Assembly (NCBI GenBank): GCA_002368155.1
Contig: AP018183.1
Coordinates: 1-64,000 of the forward strand
DNA from: Nostoc carneum NIES-2107
Lineage (GTDB): Bacteria; Cyanobacteriota; Cyanobacteriia; Cyanobacteriales; Nostocaceae
Length of the DNA: 64,000 bases
Direction of reading: 5' to 3'
Under the pieces are notes generated by a model. The model made no database searches. It saw only the letters and a program-made list of their open reading frames with translations, and had not been told where the DNA came from. Position numbers and translations under genes: made by a program. Position 1 is the stretch's first letter. The number at the start of each line of letters is the position of its first letter. This document shows positions 1-8,257 of the stretch, in pieces.

Positions 1-1928
1 ATATGCTGTGATGGCTCTAGTTTGGGAGAAAATTCTAAAGTTAAGCGATCGCCCTTGGCGGGGCTTCTCTCCGAGACGCTACGCGAACGCCCATCGCGTT
101 TCCCTTTTTTAACGATTAATTCTGGTTCTCCTTTGACGATTTCCACGCGGGTACTGGGGGAATCTTCCCAAAATACCAAGGGGTGTCCAATTAATGCAGA
201 GATGGCTTTGGGACTGAAGGTATACTCAACTTTGCCACGATATCCATAATCGTAGTTCGTAAATGTTTCGATGCAGCCACATACTCTCAAATCTTGAGAT
301 GTAAGATAATCAAGCTCACCCAAATTTCCGCTTAGACGCTTGATGGCTATGGGACGGCCTTTACTCCACTCACCTTTGGCATTAACCTTTTGTTCGCGGG
401 GTTGCAAAATACATTTGCTGGGATAGTAAGTAATAAACCATGCCAAGCGTAGTTCTGCCTGAGCTTTTACAGGTGTTGGCGATGCTTTCTGAAGATTTGC
501 TAGTGCATTTAAGCACATTTCCCAAGGTTCTTGTGGCTGCATCAAGTCAACGATGCTGTCTATGCCGATATCTTCCCGCAGGATTTCTGCCTGGGTTTCA
601 TAACTGCTGTTTGGTTTCAGCCGGGATAGAAGTTCTGCACTCTCCATCGCCAACCAGTGATAACCAGATGCGACAGCTTGCTGATAAAATTCCTCTAACA
701 ACCTGGGCAAGTGCTTTTTGGCTCTGTCTGCATCTATCCAGTAATGACACAGGGCAAAAAACAAGGTTTCTAGGCTGTTGTGTTCTTCAGGGAATAGAAT
801 GCGGTTGCTGATGATGAATTCTTTTTGCGCGATGTCCCCTAATTGGACTTGTAGCAGGATTTTCAACTGGGCATAAATCGACAAAAGCCAATGGTCTGAT
901 TGACGTACCAGTAAACTTGTATAATCGAGTGCTTCCTGGAGACTTTCCCGCGAACCATCTTTGATTAGTGCCAATATAAAAAACAAGCCGCCCATAGTGC
1001 TAAAATACACCTGTCGCTTGCCTGTGGCTTTCTTGATGGCTTTGAGACCAGCAGTGTAATCTGCGATCGCTTGCTGATTATCGCCGCGTAAAAAGTTCAA
1101 CCAACCTTTGTATACAAGGCTATTATCTCGATAATCTTCGGATATGGAATCTAAACTCTGCTGTGCTTCTTGAATACAACCCCGCAGTAGTAGTTGTTCT
1201 GTCAATACTATGTGCAGGTAATCTGAGGAATGTTCGCCTTGTGTAGCGCATTCTTCTTGAAGTAGAGTAAAGGCTTCATCTGCGGGAGAACATTCGAGTG
1301 CGGCGTTGATGAGAATGATCGATATGCAGTTGTCATATAATTCTGGTGGCAGGGTGCGAAACCAATCGGCATCGAATGGGTTAGTGCAAATCTGCTCGAA
1401 AATATTTTCGATAGATATCTTGTCATCGTTGTAATTGTATCTGTTATAGTCTTCAATTTGTTTATTAATGAAACTGAGGTTGTGGCTGTAAAGACCAATC
1501 CGGATTTCTCGAATAAATTGGCGATCGCTTTGGAAATACAGTGGCCCATCTTGCCAACGACTCTTGACTTTTAGCTTGTCTTGCACTGCTTTGACCATGA
1601 CTTCAAAACAGCCAGCTTTTACTGCCGAGCGAGTAGCAATCTCTATTAGTAATGGATGACACTGAGGCCCCTGTCCTTGTCCTTGAATCAGCAAACCTGC
1701 TGTTAGTAATCCATCGATATAAGGTTTTAAGGTGGAGCTAATTAAATATTTGTAATTTGTATCACGCGCACCGATGTAGTTCAAACATTCTAGAAACGAA
1801 GTTCTGTTGACAGGTTCGTAAATTACTGAGAATAATTGGACAATTTTTTGCTCTAAGGGTGGTAGCTGGGAGTATGCTTGGGCGAGTTGCGCTTGTAGTT
1901 TTTGCTGATCAACCTCAAAAGCGTTCAT
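1..1928 (-). CDS. SNF2-family helicase, N-terminal part (runs off left edge)
   Basis: The minus frame opens at an ATG at 1926-1928 and stays open to the window edge (about 642 codons), so the catalytic helicase domain lies outside. The visible part is the long helical N-terminal region typical of cyanobacterial SNF2/DEAD proteins of roughly 1400 residues. It ends in the recognisable stretch EDSPSTRVEIVKGEPEL, followed by LTLEFSPKLEPSQ. Members are ATP-driven DNA translocases; the role of this one is not visible here. An 18-codon insertion made of a short interspersed repeat sits in frame near residues 610-628. The assignment rests on remembered family sequence; the reading frame itself was checked by translation. 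Confidence 0.8.
   Translation of the reverse strand, partial: MNAFEVDQQKLQAQLAQAYSQLPPLEQKIVQLFSVIYEPVNRTSFLECLNYIGARDTNYKYLISSTLKPYIDGLLTAGLLIQGQGQGPQCHPLLIEIATRSAVKAGCFEVMVKAVQDKLKVKSRWQDGPLYFQSDRQFIREIRIGLYSHNLSFINKQIEDYNRYNYNDDKISIENIFEQICTNPFDADWFRTLPPELYDNCISIILINAALECSPADEAFTLLQEECATQGEHSSDYLHIVLTEQLLLRGCIQEAQQSLDSISEDYRDNSLVYKGWLNFLRGDNQQAIADYTAGLKAIKKATGKRQVYFSTMGGLFFILALIKDGSRESLQEALDYTSLLVRQSDHWLLSIYAQLKILLQVQLGDIAQKEFIISNRILFPEEHNSLETLFFALCHYWIDADRAKKHLPRLLEEFYQQAVASGYHWLAMESAELLSRLKPNSSYETQAEILREDIGIDSIVDLMQPQEPWEMCLNALANLQKASPTPVKAQAELRLAWFITYYPSKCILQPREQKVNAKGEWSKGRPIAIKRLSGNLGELDYLTSQDLRVCGCIETFTNYDYGYRGKVEYTFSPKAISALIGHPLVFWEDSPSTRVEIVKGEPELIVKKGKRDGRSRSVSERSPAKGDRLTLEFSPKLEPSQH
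45..98. repeat. Nostoc-type short interspersed repeat inserted in frame in the SNF2 gene
   Basis: A 54-bp GC-rich block starts with a HIP1 octamer and contains the gcttctctccgagacgctac core common in Nostocales. It reads in frame on the minus strand as an Arg/Ser-rich 18-residue insert (RDGRSRSVSERSPAKGDR) between KKGK and LTLEFSP. The length is a multiple of three and holds no stop. Confidence 0.7.
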
Positions 1929-2167
1929 GGTGATTATTAGGCGCGTTATATCCACTAATGATAATTTTCGCACTGTTCGGTATTTTATATCGAGAATGTA
2001 CCAGTTGTTCTTAGCCGATCGCGGTAATTACTTCAATTAATAGAAAATTCAGACAGTGCAATTGTTAAATATATGCTTAGTATCTATTAATACTTTAAAT
2101 TATTCAAAAGTTTTAACAACTCCTACGCGGTAAACTGTCTGTACTAGAGTATATAAGTAGTGTAGAC

Positions 2168-2749
2168 ATGGCTGCTATGGAACGCGAATCAATTAACTTC
2201 AAACTTCCCAAAACCTTAACTAAAGCACTCCGCACTGCCGCACGAGAACGTCATACTACTGCTACCGATTTAGTGATCCAGGGTTTGTATCATGTCCTGG
2301 GGCCAACTCCTGGTACAGAAGTGAGTGTAGAAACTCGTCTACACAATCTAGAAGCCCAATTGAGTGCGCTCGCTAATAGGCAAGAAGTTGGTATAGAATC
2401 TGGTGTAGAAAATAGCTTACAGCAAAGACTTTCACTGTTAGAGCAAAAAACCGAAGCCATTGCCCAACGTTTAGCAAAAATAGAAGGAGCAATTTCTGTC
2501 CTCTCTGGGCGCTCATATCCTAGCTCTAAGCGCAAATCAAATAATTACCACCCACCACAACTAGAACTTCAACCATTACCAGCCCAAAACTTAGCCTCAA
2601 GACTAGGTTTAACAGCGTCATATCTTGTAGACCACTTTGAAAAACTTTCCACCAAAGATTTCATCAGTTGGACTCGTAACCGCGACCCAAGAAGTATTGG
2701 TTGGGAGTTCCACCCAGAAGACGGTTTATACCATCCAGTACCGCAATAG
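2168..2749 (+). CDS. Ribbon-helix-helix-like protein with coiled coil
   Basis: A 193-residue protein. Residues 1-45 (NFKLPKTLTKALRTAARERH, then ATDLVIQGLYHVLG) look like a CopG/RHH DNA-binding fold. Residues 55-115 are heptad-like (TRLHNLEAQLSALA, QQRLSLLEQKTEAIAQRL) and probably a coiled coil. The C-terminal 60 residues resemble a cyanobacterial domain with WTRNRDPRSIGWEF. The start could be ATG 2168 or ATG 2177. It converges on the tyrosine recombinase gene with a one-base gap. Likely a small DNA-binding plasmid protein; function inferred only. Confidence 0.65.
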   Translation: MAAMERESINFKLPKTLTKALRTAARERHTTATDLVIQGLYHVLGPTPGTEVSVETRLHNLEAQLSALANRQEVGIESGVENSLQQRLSLLEQKTEAIAQRLAKIEGAISVLSGRSYPSSKRKSNNYHPPQLELQPLPAQNLASRLGLTASYLVDHFEKLSTKDFISWTRNRDPRSIGWEFHPEDGLYHPVPQ

Positions 2750-2750
2750 T

Positions 2751-3680
2751 TTACAAATCCATCAACTTCAAAGCGCTGCTATCGCTCGGTCTAGCCTTGA
2801 GATAGCGGTCAGTCACCGCCAAGTTGGCATGACCCAAAGTTTCCTTCACCAGCACTGGGTTAGTTCCCCGCTCAATCGCATGAGAACCATGAGCATGACG
2901 CAACCAGTGAACTGAAACCTTTTCACTCAGCCCAGCAGCTTCTGCTATCTCCTTAATAATTGGATGTAGATTTTGACGGTCGAGATGCCCTCCCTTCTGA
3001 CTCGCAAACACTGGATCTGTCGCTAGTGCATTTCCCTTAAACTCTATCAATTCCGCCCATAGCTTCGACTTAATCAGAATAGTCCGGTTTTTGCTGCCCT
3101 TAGCCTTGCGAACATAAACCTGACCGCTGTCTCCGCGCGAACTTAAATCTCCCCAAGTTAACTGACACAACTCATTAGCCCGTAATCCTGCTTGATACAA
3201 CAGCTTGATAATCAACAAATTCCGACGCGCCGTGTATTGCCTTTTCGGTGTCTTCACTTGTTCCAATTTTTTCTGCGCCATCCGCACCAACAACTTAATA
3301 TCTGCCTCATCCAAATAGCGTTCATTGATTGCGTCTGGCATTTCATTGAGCTTGAGTGCCATACCAACATTGAAAGGTAAATAACCAATTTTATGAGCAA
3401 AAGAAATCAAACTTTTAGCCGCCGCCAAATACATCCGTCTAGTACTTAGAGCCTGATCCGAAAATTGAGTTGCGTATTCCACCAAATCTTCATAGGTTAC
3501 CTTGTTGAGAGGTTTCCCCAAAAATACTAAAAATCGCTTCGTATAACGCTGGTAAGCCTGTACAGATGACTCTGCCTTACCGTCCAACCATAAAGCAATC
3601 AACTTTGCCTCCCCCTGCCTGGGAGATAGAGTAGCGATCGCCTGACGATAGTTGTTCACATGTACCAGCGACAGAGCCAT
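2751..3680 (-). CDS. Tyrosine recombinase (XerC/D or integrase type)
   Basis: A 309-residue site-specific recombinase. The N-terminal SAM-like core-binding domain spans about residues 20-120 (SVQAYQRYTKRFLVFLG). The catalytic domain follows with the expected residues: Arg in YQAGLRANELCQLTWGD (about 165-175), HWLRHAHGSHA (HxxR, about 257-262), then His in LGHANLAVTDRYL with the nucleophile Tyr. All catalytic residues appear intact. On a plasmid it could resolve multimers or integrate the replicon; no attachment or dif-like site could be defined beside it. Confidence 0.9.
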   Translation of the reverse strand: MALSLVHVNNYRQAIATLSPRQGEAKLIALWLDGKAESSVQAYQRYTKRFLVFLGKPLNKVTYEDLVEYATQFSDQALSTRRMYLAAAKSLISFAHKIGYLPFNVGMALKLNEMPDAINERYLDEADIKLLVRMAQKKLEQVKTPKRQYTARRNLLIIKLLYQAGLRANELCQLTWGDLSSRGDSGQVYVRKAKGSKNRTILIKSKLWAELIEFKGNALATDPVFASQKGGHLDRQNLHPIIKEIAEAAGLSEKVSVHWLRHAHGSHAIERGTNPVLVKETLGHANLAVTDRYLKARPSDSSALKLMDL

Positions 3681-4213
3681 TTGTTTTACCTGTAAATTTA
3701 TCAGACATAATTTAAGTTTTGTCTGCTTTTATAAGGTCTGATTTTTATTGTCCCTTAATACAGGTACTCGGGATACATCTGTCTCATTTATTAAGTTATG
3801 TTAAAGCATCACTTACTTAAGTATTTAATGCTTTAAATGCTAAGTTATATACTTAATTATTCTGGCACAAAGCGTCTGAGGTGATTGTTTGGCATTGTGG
3901 CGTTACAGCAACTGTCATCCCTGAGCTTGGCTAAGGTCGCAGTGTTCAAGGGGCGACCTTAGCGGTGGGAGTATATCTGTTTGAGGAAAATTTGGTCAGC
4001 CAGGAATTTTTCCAGCTGAAATGGAATTCATATTCCAAAAGCAAGAGATATGGCGGTAAGTTCTACCGTGTAAGCCTGTGGAGTAGACAAACCCAAGAAG
4101 AGTCATCTTGAGACTACGTTGAATCAGGAAGTAAACATCAAAATTACATAAGTCTATTTTTTACTAGATAATGGTAGTTTTGGGTAGGTTTTACAGAACG
4201 ACAGAACGGTAGT
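3681..4213. other. Intergenic stretch with a perfect 11-bp hairpin
   Basis: There is no coding gene. A perfect inverted repeat, gctaaggtcgc at 3930-3940 and gcgaccttagc at 3953-3963, forms an 11-bp stem with a 12-nt loop. Downstream (about 4070-4130) lies a non-coding stretch with taagcctgtggag and ttgaatcaggaag, which recalls the 3' ends of cyanobacterial tnpB genes from memory only. It could be a tnpB/omega-RNA relic, a structured RNA or a regulatory hairpin. Confidence 0.4.
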
Positions 4214-5992
4214 TCACCAGCTATTTGATGTTTTAATATCTATAACAACTGGAATAGGGTTGAGAAACTTTTGGGCAGCAGCAACCATGCAATTGTGTAG
4301 TGTGTGGCTAACTTGCTCAACTTTAGTCTCTGGACATTCCAGTACAATTTCATCATGTCTTACACAGATAAGTTTTGTTTTGAATTTAGCTAATGGGTTT
4401 GAAAGTTTTACCATAGCTAATTTGTTGATGTCGGCGTTTAAACCTTGTACTGGATGGTTAAAGAGCTCTGATAGTCGGGGCTTGTTTACCCATCTCCGTC
4501 GTCTATTTGCTAGTGTACGACTTTCTTTAATGCCTCTCGTGTATTCATGTTTGATGTTTTCATGCCATTTAGCTATTCCAGGATAAGCTTCAAAGAATCG
4601 TTTTCTGAAAGCTTTTGCTTGTTCTAATGTCATTGCCACCCCATATTTTACTTGGGCGTAAATTTGGAGTTTGGCAGCACCCATACCGAAAATCAATCCA
4701 AAGTTTATTGCTTTTGCTAATCTGCGGTCTTCTTCAGTTACTTCATTGATATGTTTTCCAGTTACTAGAGATGCTGTTAATCGATGTAAGTCAGCACCTT
4801 GGCGATAGGCTTGGCACATCTTTATATCAGCACTAAGCCGAGCCATAATTCGTAGTTCTATTTGGGAGTAATCGGCTTTGATAATTTTATAGCCAGGGGC
4901 AGCAATGAAGCAGCTACGGGCTGTTTGATCGCGGGGAATATTTTGTAGAGGTGGTTTGCGGCAAGAAAATCTACCGGATTTTGCTCCTAATTGATAATAG
5001 TTGGGATGAATTCTCCCAGTTTTGGGGTGGATATGCTGCGGTAGTTTCTCGGTAAAAGTGCCGATAATTTTGGATAGACGGCGGTAATCTAGCAATGCTT
5101 GAATTATGGGATACTGTGCAGCTAAAGAAACCAATTTACTTTGATTAGTTGAGTTGATTTTGATACCAATAGCTTGGAGAGCAGCCAAAACTTGCTGAGG
5201 TGAATTCGGGTTTACTGCATCTGTCAGTTCTGGCAGCAATGACATCTGAGAGCTAGCAATACGGAGTTGCTTGAGTTGGTTTAAAGCATCTGTTTTTTCA
5301 ATTTCTAGTTTTGCACCCAGTATCTGCCATCGAGACAAGTCAAATAGCATCCCGTTAAGTTCCATTTGAGCAACAACAGGCATACACTGAAATTCAAGTC
5401 GGGCAATTTTGAGTAACTTTGCCTGCTTTAACTTCTTGAGGAGAATTGGGTAAAGGTCAAGTAATATGGCAGCATCAAAGGCAGCATACTGCAATTGAGC
5501 TTTGGTAAGAGATTGGCACCAATTGCTGATTTGTTGAGTTTTATCTAGTTGAAGGTGTAGTAACTTTTTAACTATATTTTGTAAGGATGAGCTTGTTTTT
5601 AATCCTGCGGTTAGAACTTTATAAGCAAGTTGGGTATCAAAGAATTTACCAGAGGGTTGAAGTCCTGCGAGTGTGAGAAATTGCCAGTCGAACTTGGCAT
5701 TATGAGCAATTTTGAGAACAGAGTTGCTCAAGAGTTGTTTTAAGAGTGAGCGATCGCTTTTGGGAATAGCTGGTAAATCTATCAGCACTACCGGATGGTT
5801 TGGTGCAGCTATTTGAATCAGTCTAATAGAATCAGTTAGAGGGTCAAGTCCTGTTGTTTCACAATCTATGGCTAAAACTTCTACCTGTAACAGAGGTTGG
5901 AGAGCCGAATTAAGAGTTGAAACAGTGGAAACAAGAGTATATTGTGTGGTAAAAATATTAATATTATTTGTATTTATTAAGCTTGTAGACAT
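4214..5992 (-). CDS. Plasmid-borne DNA polymerase, family A (3'-5' exonuclease plus polymerase)
   Basis: A 592-residue DNA polymerase I-like enzyme. The exonuclease domain carries Exo I (AIDCETTGLDP, about 43), Exo II (AHNAKFDWQFL, about 97) and Exo III (LQYAAFDAAILLDLY, about 170), so the DEDDy/DEDD residues are present. The polymerase domain has motif A (KADYSQIELRIMARL, about 366), motif B (RRLAKAINFGLIFGMG, about 420) and motif C (CVRHDEIVLE, about 545). The 5' nuclease domain of chromosomal PolA is absent. Motif B has Phe where the O-helix often has Tyr (LIFGMG). It probably serves plasmid replication or repair; that is inference. Confidence 0.92.
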   Translation of the reverse strand: MSTSLINTNNINIFTTQYTLVSTVSTLNSALQPLLQVEVLAIDCETTGLDPLTDSIRLIQIAAPNHPVVLIDLPAIPKSDRSLLKQLLSNSVLKIAHNAKFDWQFLTLAGLQPSGKFFDTQLAYKVLTAGLKTSSSLQNIVKKLLHLQLDKTQQISNWCQSLTKAQLQYAAFDAAILLDLYPILLKKLKQAKLLKIARLEFQCMPVVAQMELNGMLFDLSRWQILGAKLEIEKTDALNQLKQLRIASSQMSLLPELTDAVNPNSPQQVLAALQAIGIKINSTNQSKLVSLAAQYPIIQALLDYRRLSKIIGTFTEKLPQHIHPKTGRIHPNYYQLGAKSGRFSCRKPPLQNIPRDQTARSCFIAAPGYKIIKADYSQIELRIMARLSADIKMCQAYRQGADLHRLTASLVTGKHINEVTEEDRRLAKAINFGLIFGMGAAKLQIYAQVKYGVAMTLEQAKAFRKRFFEAYPGIAKWHENIKHEYTRGIKESRTLANRRRRWVNKPRLSELFNHPVQGLNADINKLAMVKLSNPLAKFKTKLICVRHDEIVLECPETKVEQVSHTLHNCMVAAAQKFLNPIPVVIDIKTSNSW

Positions 5993-6089
5993 AATGAATT
6001 TAATTTTAATTTATCACCTAGAAGCGATAGCTTGTATATGTAGCAACTTCAAAATATTTAGTTTTATACAAAGATTTTAAAAACTATTA

Positions 6090-6214
6090 AAGAGAGGTAA
6101 TACTATAGCGGTGTGCAGTTGAGAGAGATACAAAAACTTTGCTGTAAAGATTGTACAGCAAGTACTTTGGTCTTCTCATCCGAGCGATAACCGCCATATC
6201 AATATTCCTCTCTT
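6090..6214. repeat. MITE-like element flanked by TA
   Basis: Inverted ends read aagagagg then agcggt on the left, and accgcc then cctctctt on the right (about 25 bp, imperfect). Each end is flanked by TA (6088-6089 and 6215-6216), as expected for IS630/Tc1-type mobilisation. It contains no ORF and lies in the polA upstream region. Confidence 0.6.
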
Positions 6215-6221
6215 TATATGA

Positions 6222-6764
6222 TTAACTGACTTGACACTTACCTGTTTTTGCAATGCTAGAATGCTGAATATTTTCTCGAACAGATGTAAAAGCAGTAGGA
6301 GCCAATTCTCTGATAATGGGTGCGACAATTTCTGGTGCCAGTTCTAAACGATGCTTAATCTGTGCTTGCAACCAGGCTAAAGGAACACTTTTACTGTTGA
6401 CTTTTTGTTTGATAATTAAGTCAGGATTGGATTTTGAAGCTTTCTTTATGGCAGTGGCAATTTTTCTGGCTGTCCGTAAATCAATTTTGTCTACATCAAT
6501 GCTAACAAAGTTGTCTGGTTGAGGTTCTGGTATTGATGTAATACTGTTAGTTGATTGATTTTGATTTTCCAAATTGAGAGGCTTATTAATATTAATAAAT
6601 GCCATCTGTGATTGTTCAGATGTTGTGTTTTCAATGCTAATTATAAAATTCTGCCATAGATGGATTATTCCCACAACGAAATCAACGAGCATTACAATGG
6701 TATATAAGCCTATAATCCCAATGATGAGATGATTTAAAGCTTCTTGAATTTCTTGAGTATTCAT
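6222..6764 (-). CDS. Small single-span membrane protein, unknown function
   Basis: A 180-residue protein with one hydrophobic segment at about residues 11-35 (IIGIIGLYTIVMLVDFVVGI), then a hydrophilic, probably cytoplasmic or periplasmic tail with IDVDKIDLRTARKIATAIKK and a basic middle. No known domain recognised. It follows the 6872-7570 gene on the same strand, with a terminator-like hairpin between them. It may belong to the transfer or replication module; this is position only. Confidence 0.55.
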   Translation of the reverse strand: MNTQEIQEALNHLIIGIIGLYTIVMLVDFVVGIIHLWQNFIISIENTTSEQSQMAFININKPLNLENQNQSTNSITSIPEPQPDNFVSIDVDKIDLRTARKIATAIKKASKSNPDLIIKQKVNSKSVPLAWLQAQIKHRLELAPEIVAPIIRELAPTAFTSVRENIQHSSIAKTGKCQVS

Positions 6765-6826
6765 GATGATTAATTTGAGAATTGATGTTCATAACTAAAG
6801 AAGCGAACGCTTCCATTTAACAGAAA

Positions 6827-6867
6827 AATCCTCAGATGGAAATTTGAATAGACTGAGGATTTTTTTA
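6827..6867 (-). terminator. Bidirectional rho-independent terminator
   Basis: The stem aatcctcag (6827-6835) pairs with ctgaggatt (6853-6861). It is followed by a T run on the plus strand and a shorter T run on the minus strand. It sits just after the stop of the minus-strand gene ending at 6872. Confidence 0.6.
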
Positions 6868-6871
6868 AAAC

Positions 6872-7570
6872 TCAGAACAAGCTAATTTGTACAGTTGAAT
6901 TTGATGAAGGTTTAGGAGTTGGAATGCTTTGGGTCGAGTCTAAGTTCGACTTGGTATTGACATTACGCTTACCCCATCCCTCTTGTGCTGCGTGTTTAAC
7001 TATGCTGCGTCGAATTGACCTGCTAAGATAGTTGAATTCATTTTTTACCTGATTAAAATGAATGATGCGATTATTGCTGGCATTGCTCGTATCACCATCA
7101 CCTATAAATTCATAAAAACTCTTACAACCCTTTGGTAATTTATCGTATTTGGTTAAAACTTCATTACCTACCCAAAGATAAAGGTCAGCGTAGTCCCTAT
7201 GTAAAGGTGCTTCGTAAGTTGCTGGCATCATGTAGGTAAGAACTTCTGTGGCTGTGCTGGAAACACCAACCTGATTCTGTTCATATTCAGTGAAGATAAG
7301 TTCCAATCGATCCTGAATACAAGCAAACTTCAACCATTGGGGAATCGTATCACTCCAAGGACTGCGATAGATTACTAATGGCCCTGCAAGGTAGCGAACA
7401 TGGTGTAGGGAAAATTCAGCTATTTCTAAAAGACTTGCTAATAATTCTTTTGGTATATTTAAACTTGCCAGAATTTGCAGCATTTTTCGGGTGTTGTCTG
7501 GTAGTTTGCTACTATTACCATTACTAATTTCTGCCATTATTTCTGGTGAAATTAAATTCATTTGCTCCAT
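6872..7570 (-). CDS. Hypothetical plasmid protein
   Basis: A 232-residue soluble protein with no recognised domain. The N-terminal third has Leu-rich helices (KMLQILASLNIPKELLASLLEI). The middle has aromatic-rich stretches (LYLWVGNEVLTKYDKLP) and CKSFYEFIGDGD. The C-terminus is Ser/Thr-rich. The basic segment SRSIRRSIVKHAAQEGWGKR could contact nucleic acid. A terminator hairpin follows its stop. Function unknown. Confidence 0.55.
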   Translation of the reverse strand: MEQMNLISPEIMAEISNGNSSKLPDNTRKMLQILASLNIPKELLASLLEIAEFSLHHVRYLAGPLVIYRSPWSDTIPQWLKFACIQDRLELIFTEYEQNQVGVSSTATEVLTYMMPATYEAPLHRDYADLYLWVGNEVLTKYDKLPKGCKSFYEFIGDGDTSNASNNRIIHFNQVKNEFNYLSRSIRRSIVKHAAQEGWGKRNVNTKSNLDSTQSIPTPKPSSNSTVQISLF

Positions 7571-7694
7571 TTTTTATCTCGATATGAGCGCATCACCAAA
7601 AATAGCCAATCGGCTAAAAAATTAATGTCCAATAGGTGAAGGCTGATACTAGATAAATATTTTTATGCTGGCATTGCTACAGGTTTTTTAGATA

Positions 7695-8009
7695 ATGTCA
7701 ATGAATAACGAAACCACAATTAACCAAAATCTTGATCCTGACGACAGTAGTAATTATCAGTCTGGCAGTGGCTATCAATCTTTATGTTACGGTGTTAAGC
7801 AATCAAGTTCTGGAGATAATAATAATCCCTGGCAAGCAGACCAATTTAGGGATGGTTATCAAGAGAATATCTTTGAAATCAATCTTGGGGATACACCTTA
7901 CACTGAATCAGCTGCCGATCCTAATCCTCAATTACCAGGATATGGTTCTGGCTCAGGTTACAAGTCTAAGAAAAGTCAACAGTCAGCATCCCCTGAGTTA
8001 GAGTTATAA
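7695..8009 (+). CDS. Small Ser/Gly/Tyr-rich low-complexity protein
   Basis: A 104-residue hydrophilic protein with two related SGSGY motifs (SGSGYQSLCYG and GSGSGYKSKKSQQ). It starts at ATG 7695, or at the next in-frame ATG two codons later, and is divergent from the 7570 gene. No domain or signal peptide recognised. Low complexity makes its reality less certain, but the second overlapping frame is less plausible. Confidence 0.45.
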   Translation: MSMNNETTINQNLDPDDSSNYQSGSGYQSLCYGVKQSSSGDNNNPWQADQFRDGYQENIFEINLGDTPYTESAADPNPQLPGYGSGSGYKSKKSQQSASPELEL

Positions 8010-8063
8010 GTCATATTTTCACTCTCTTTCTACACCCAATAAGCAACAAGTAATTGGGTTTTT

Positions 8064-8190
8064 GGCGTTGCTGATCCGTGGGATGATTTTTGTCGGGCTT
8101 ACGCCCCGCTTCGCTAACACGCTCCAGGCGCAGAGAGTAAGAGGTTGAGAGATTGAATTTTTAATTTTCATTCCTTCATTCAGCAACGCC
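8064..8190. repeat. Short inverted-repeat element (possible MITE)
   Basis: The 11-bp ends ggcgttgctga (8064-8074) and tcagcaacgcc (8180-8190) are perfect inverted repeats. They bracket 105 bp that includes a Nostoc-type repeat fragment (ttacgccccgcttcgctaac). No credible ORF is present. Confidence 0.5.
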
Positions 8191-8257
8191 GGGGTTTTAT
8201 TCAATAAATTACTTTGCTTGTTGGGGTATAGTTGCTGTCATTTTAAAACCTGAAATT

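Noticed and set aside
3770-3880. Attachment site near the tyrosine recombinase
   Set aside because: No direct repeat or dif-like core could be found.
8019-8204. Small minus-strand reading frame
   Set aside because: It runs through a MITE-like repeat and repeat fragment, with no ribosome-binding site.
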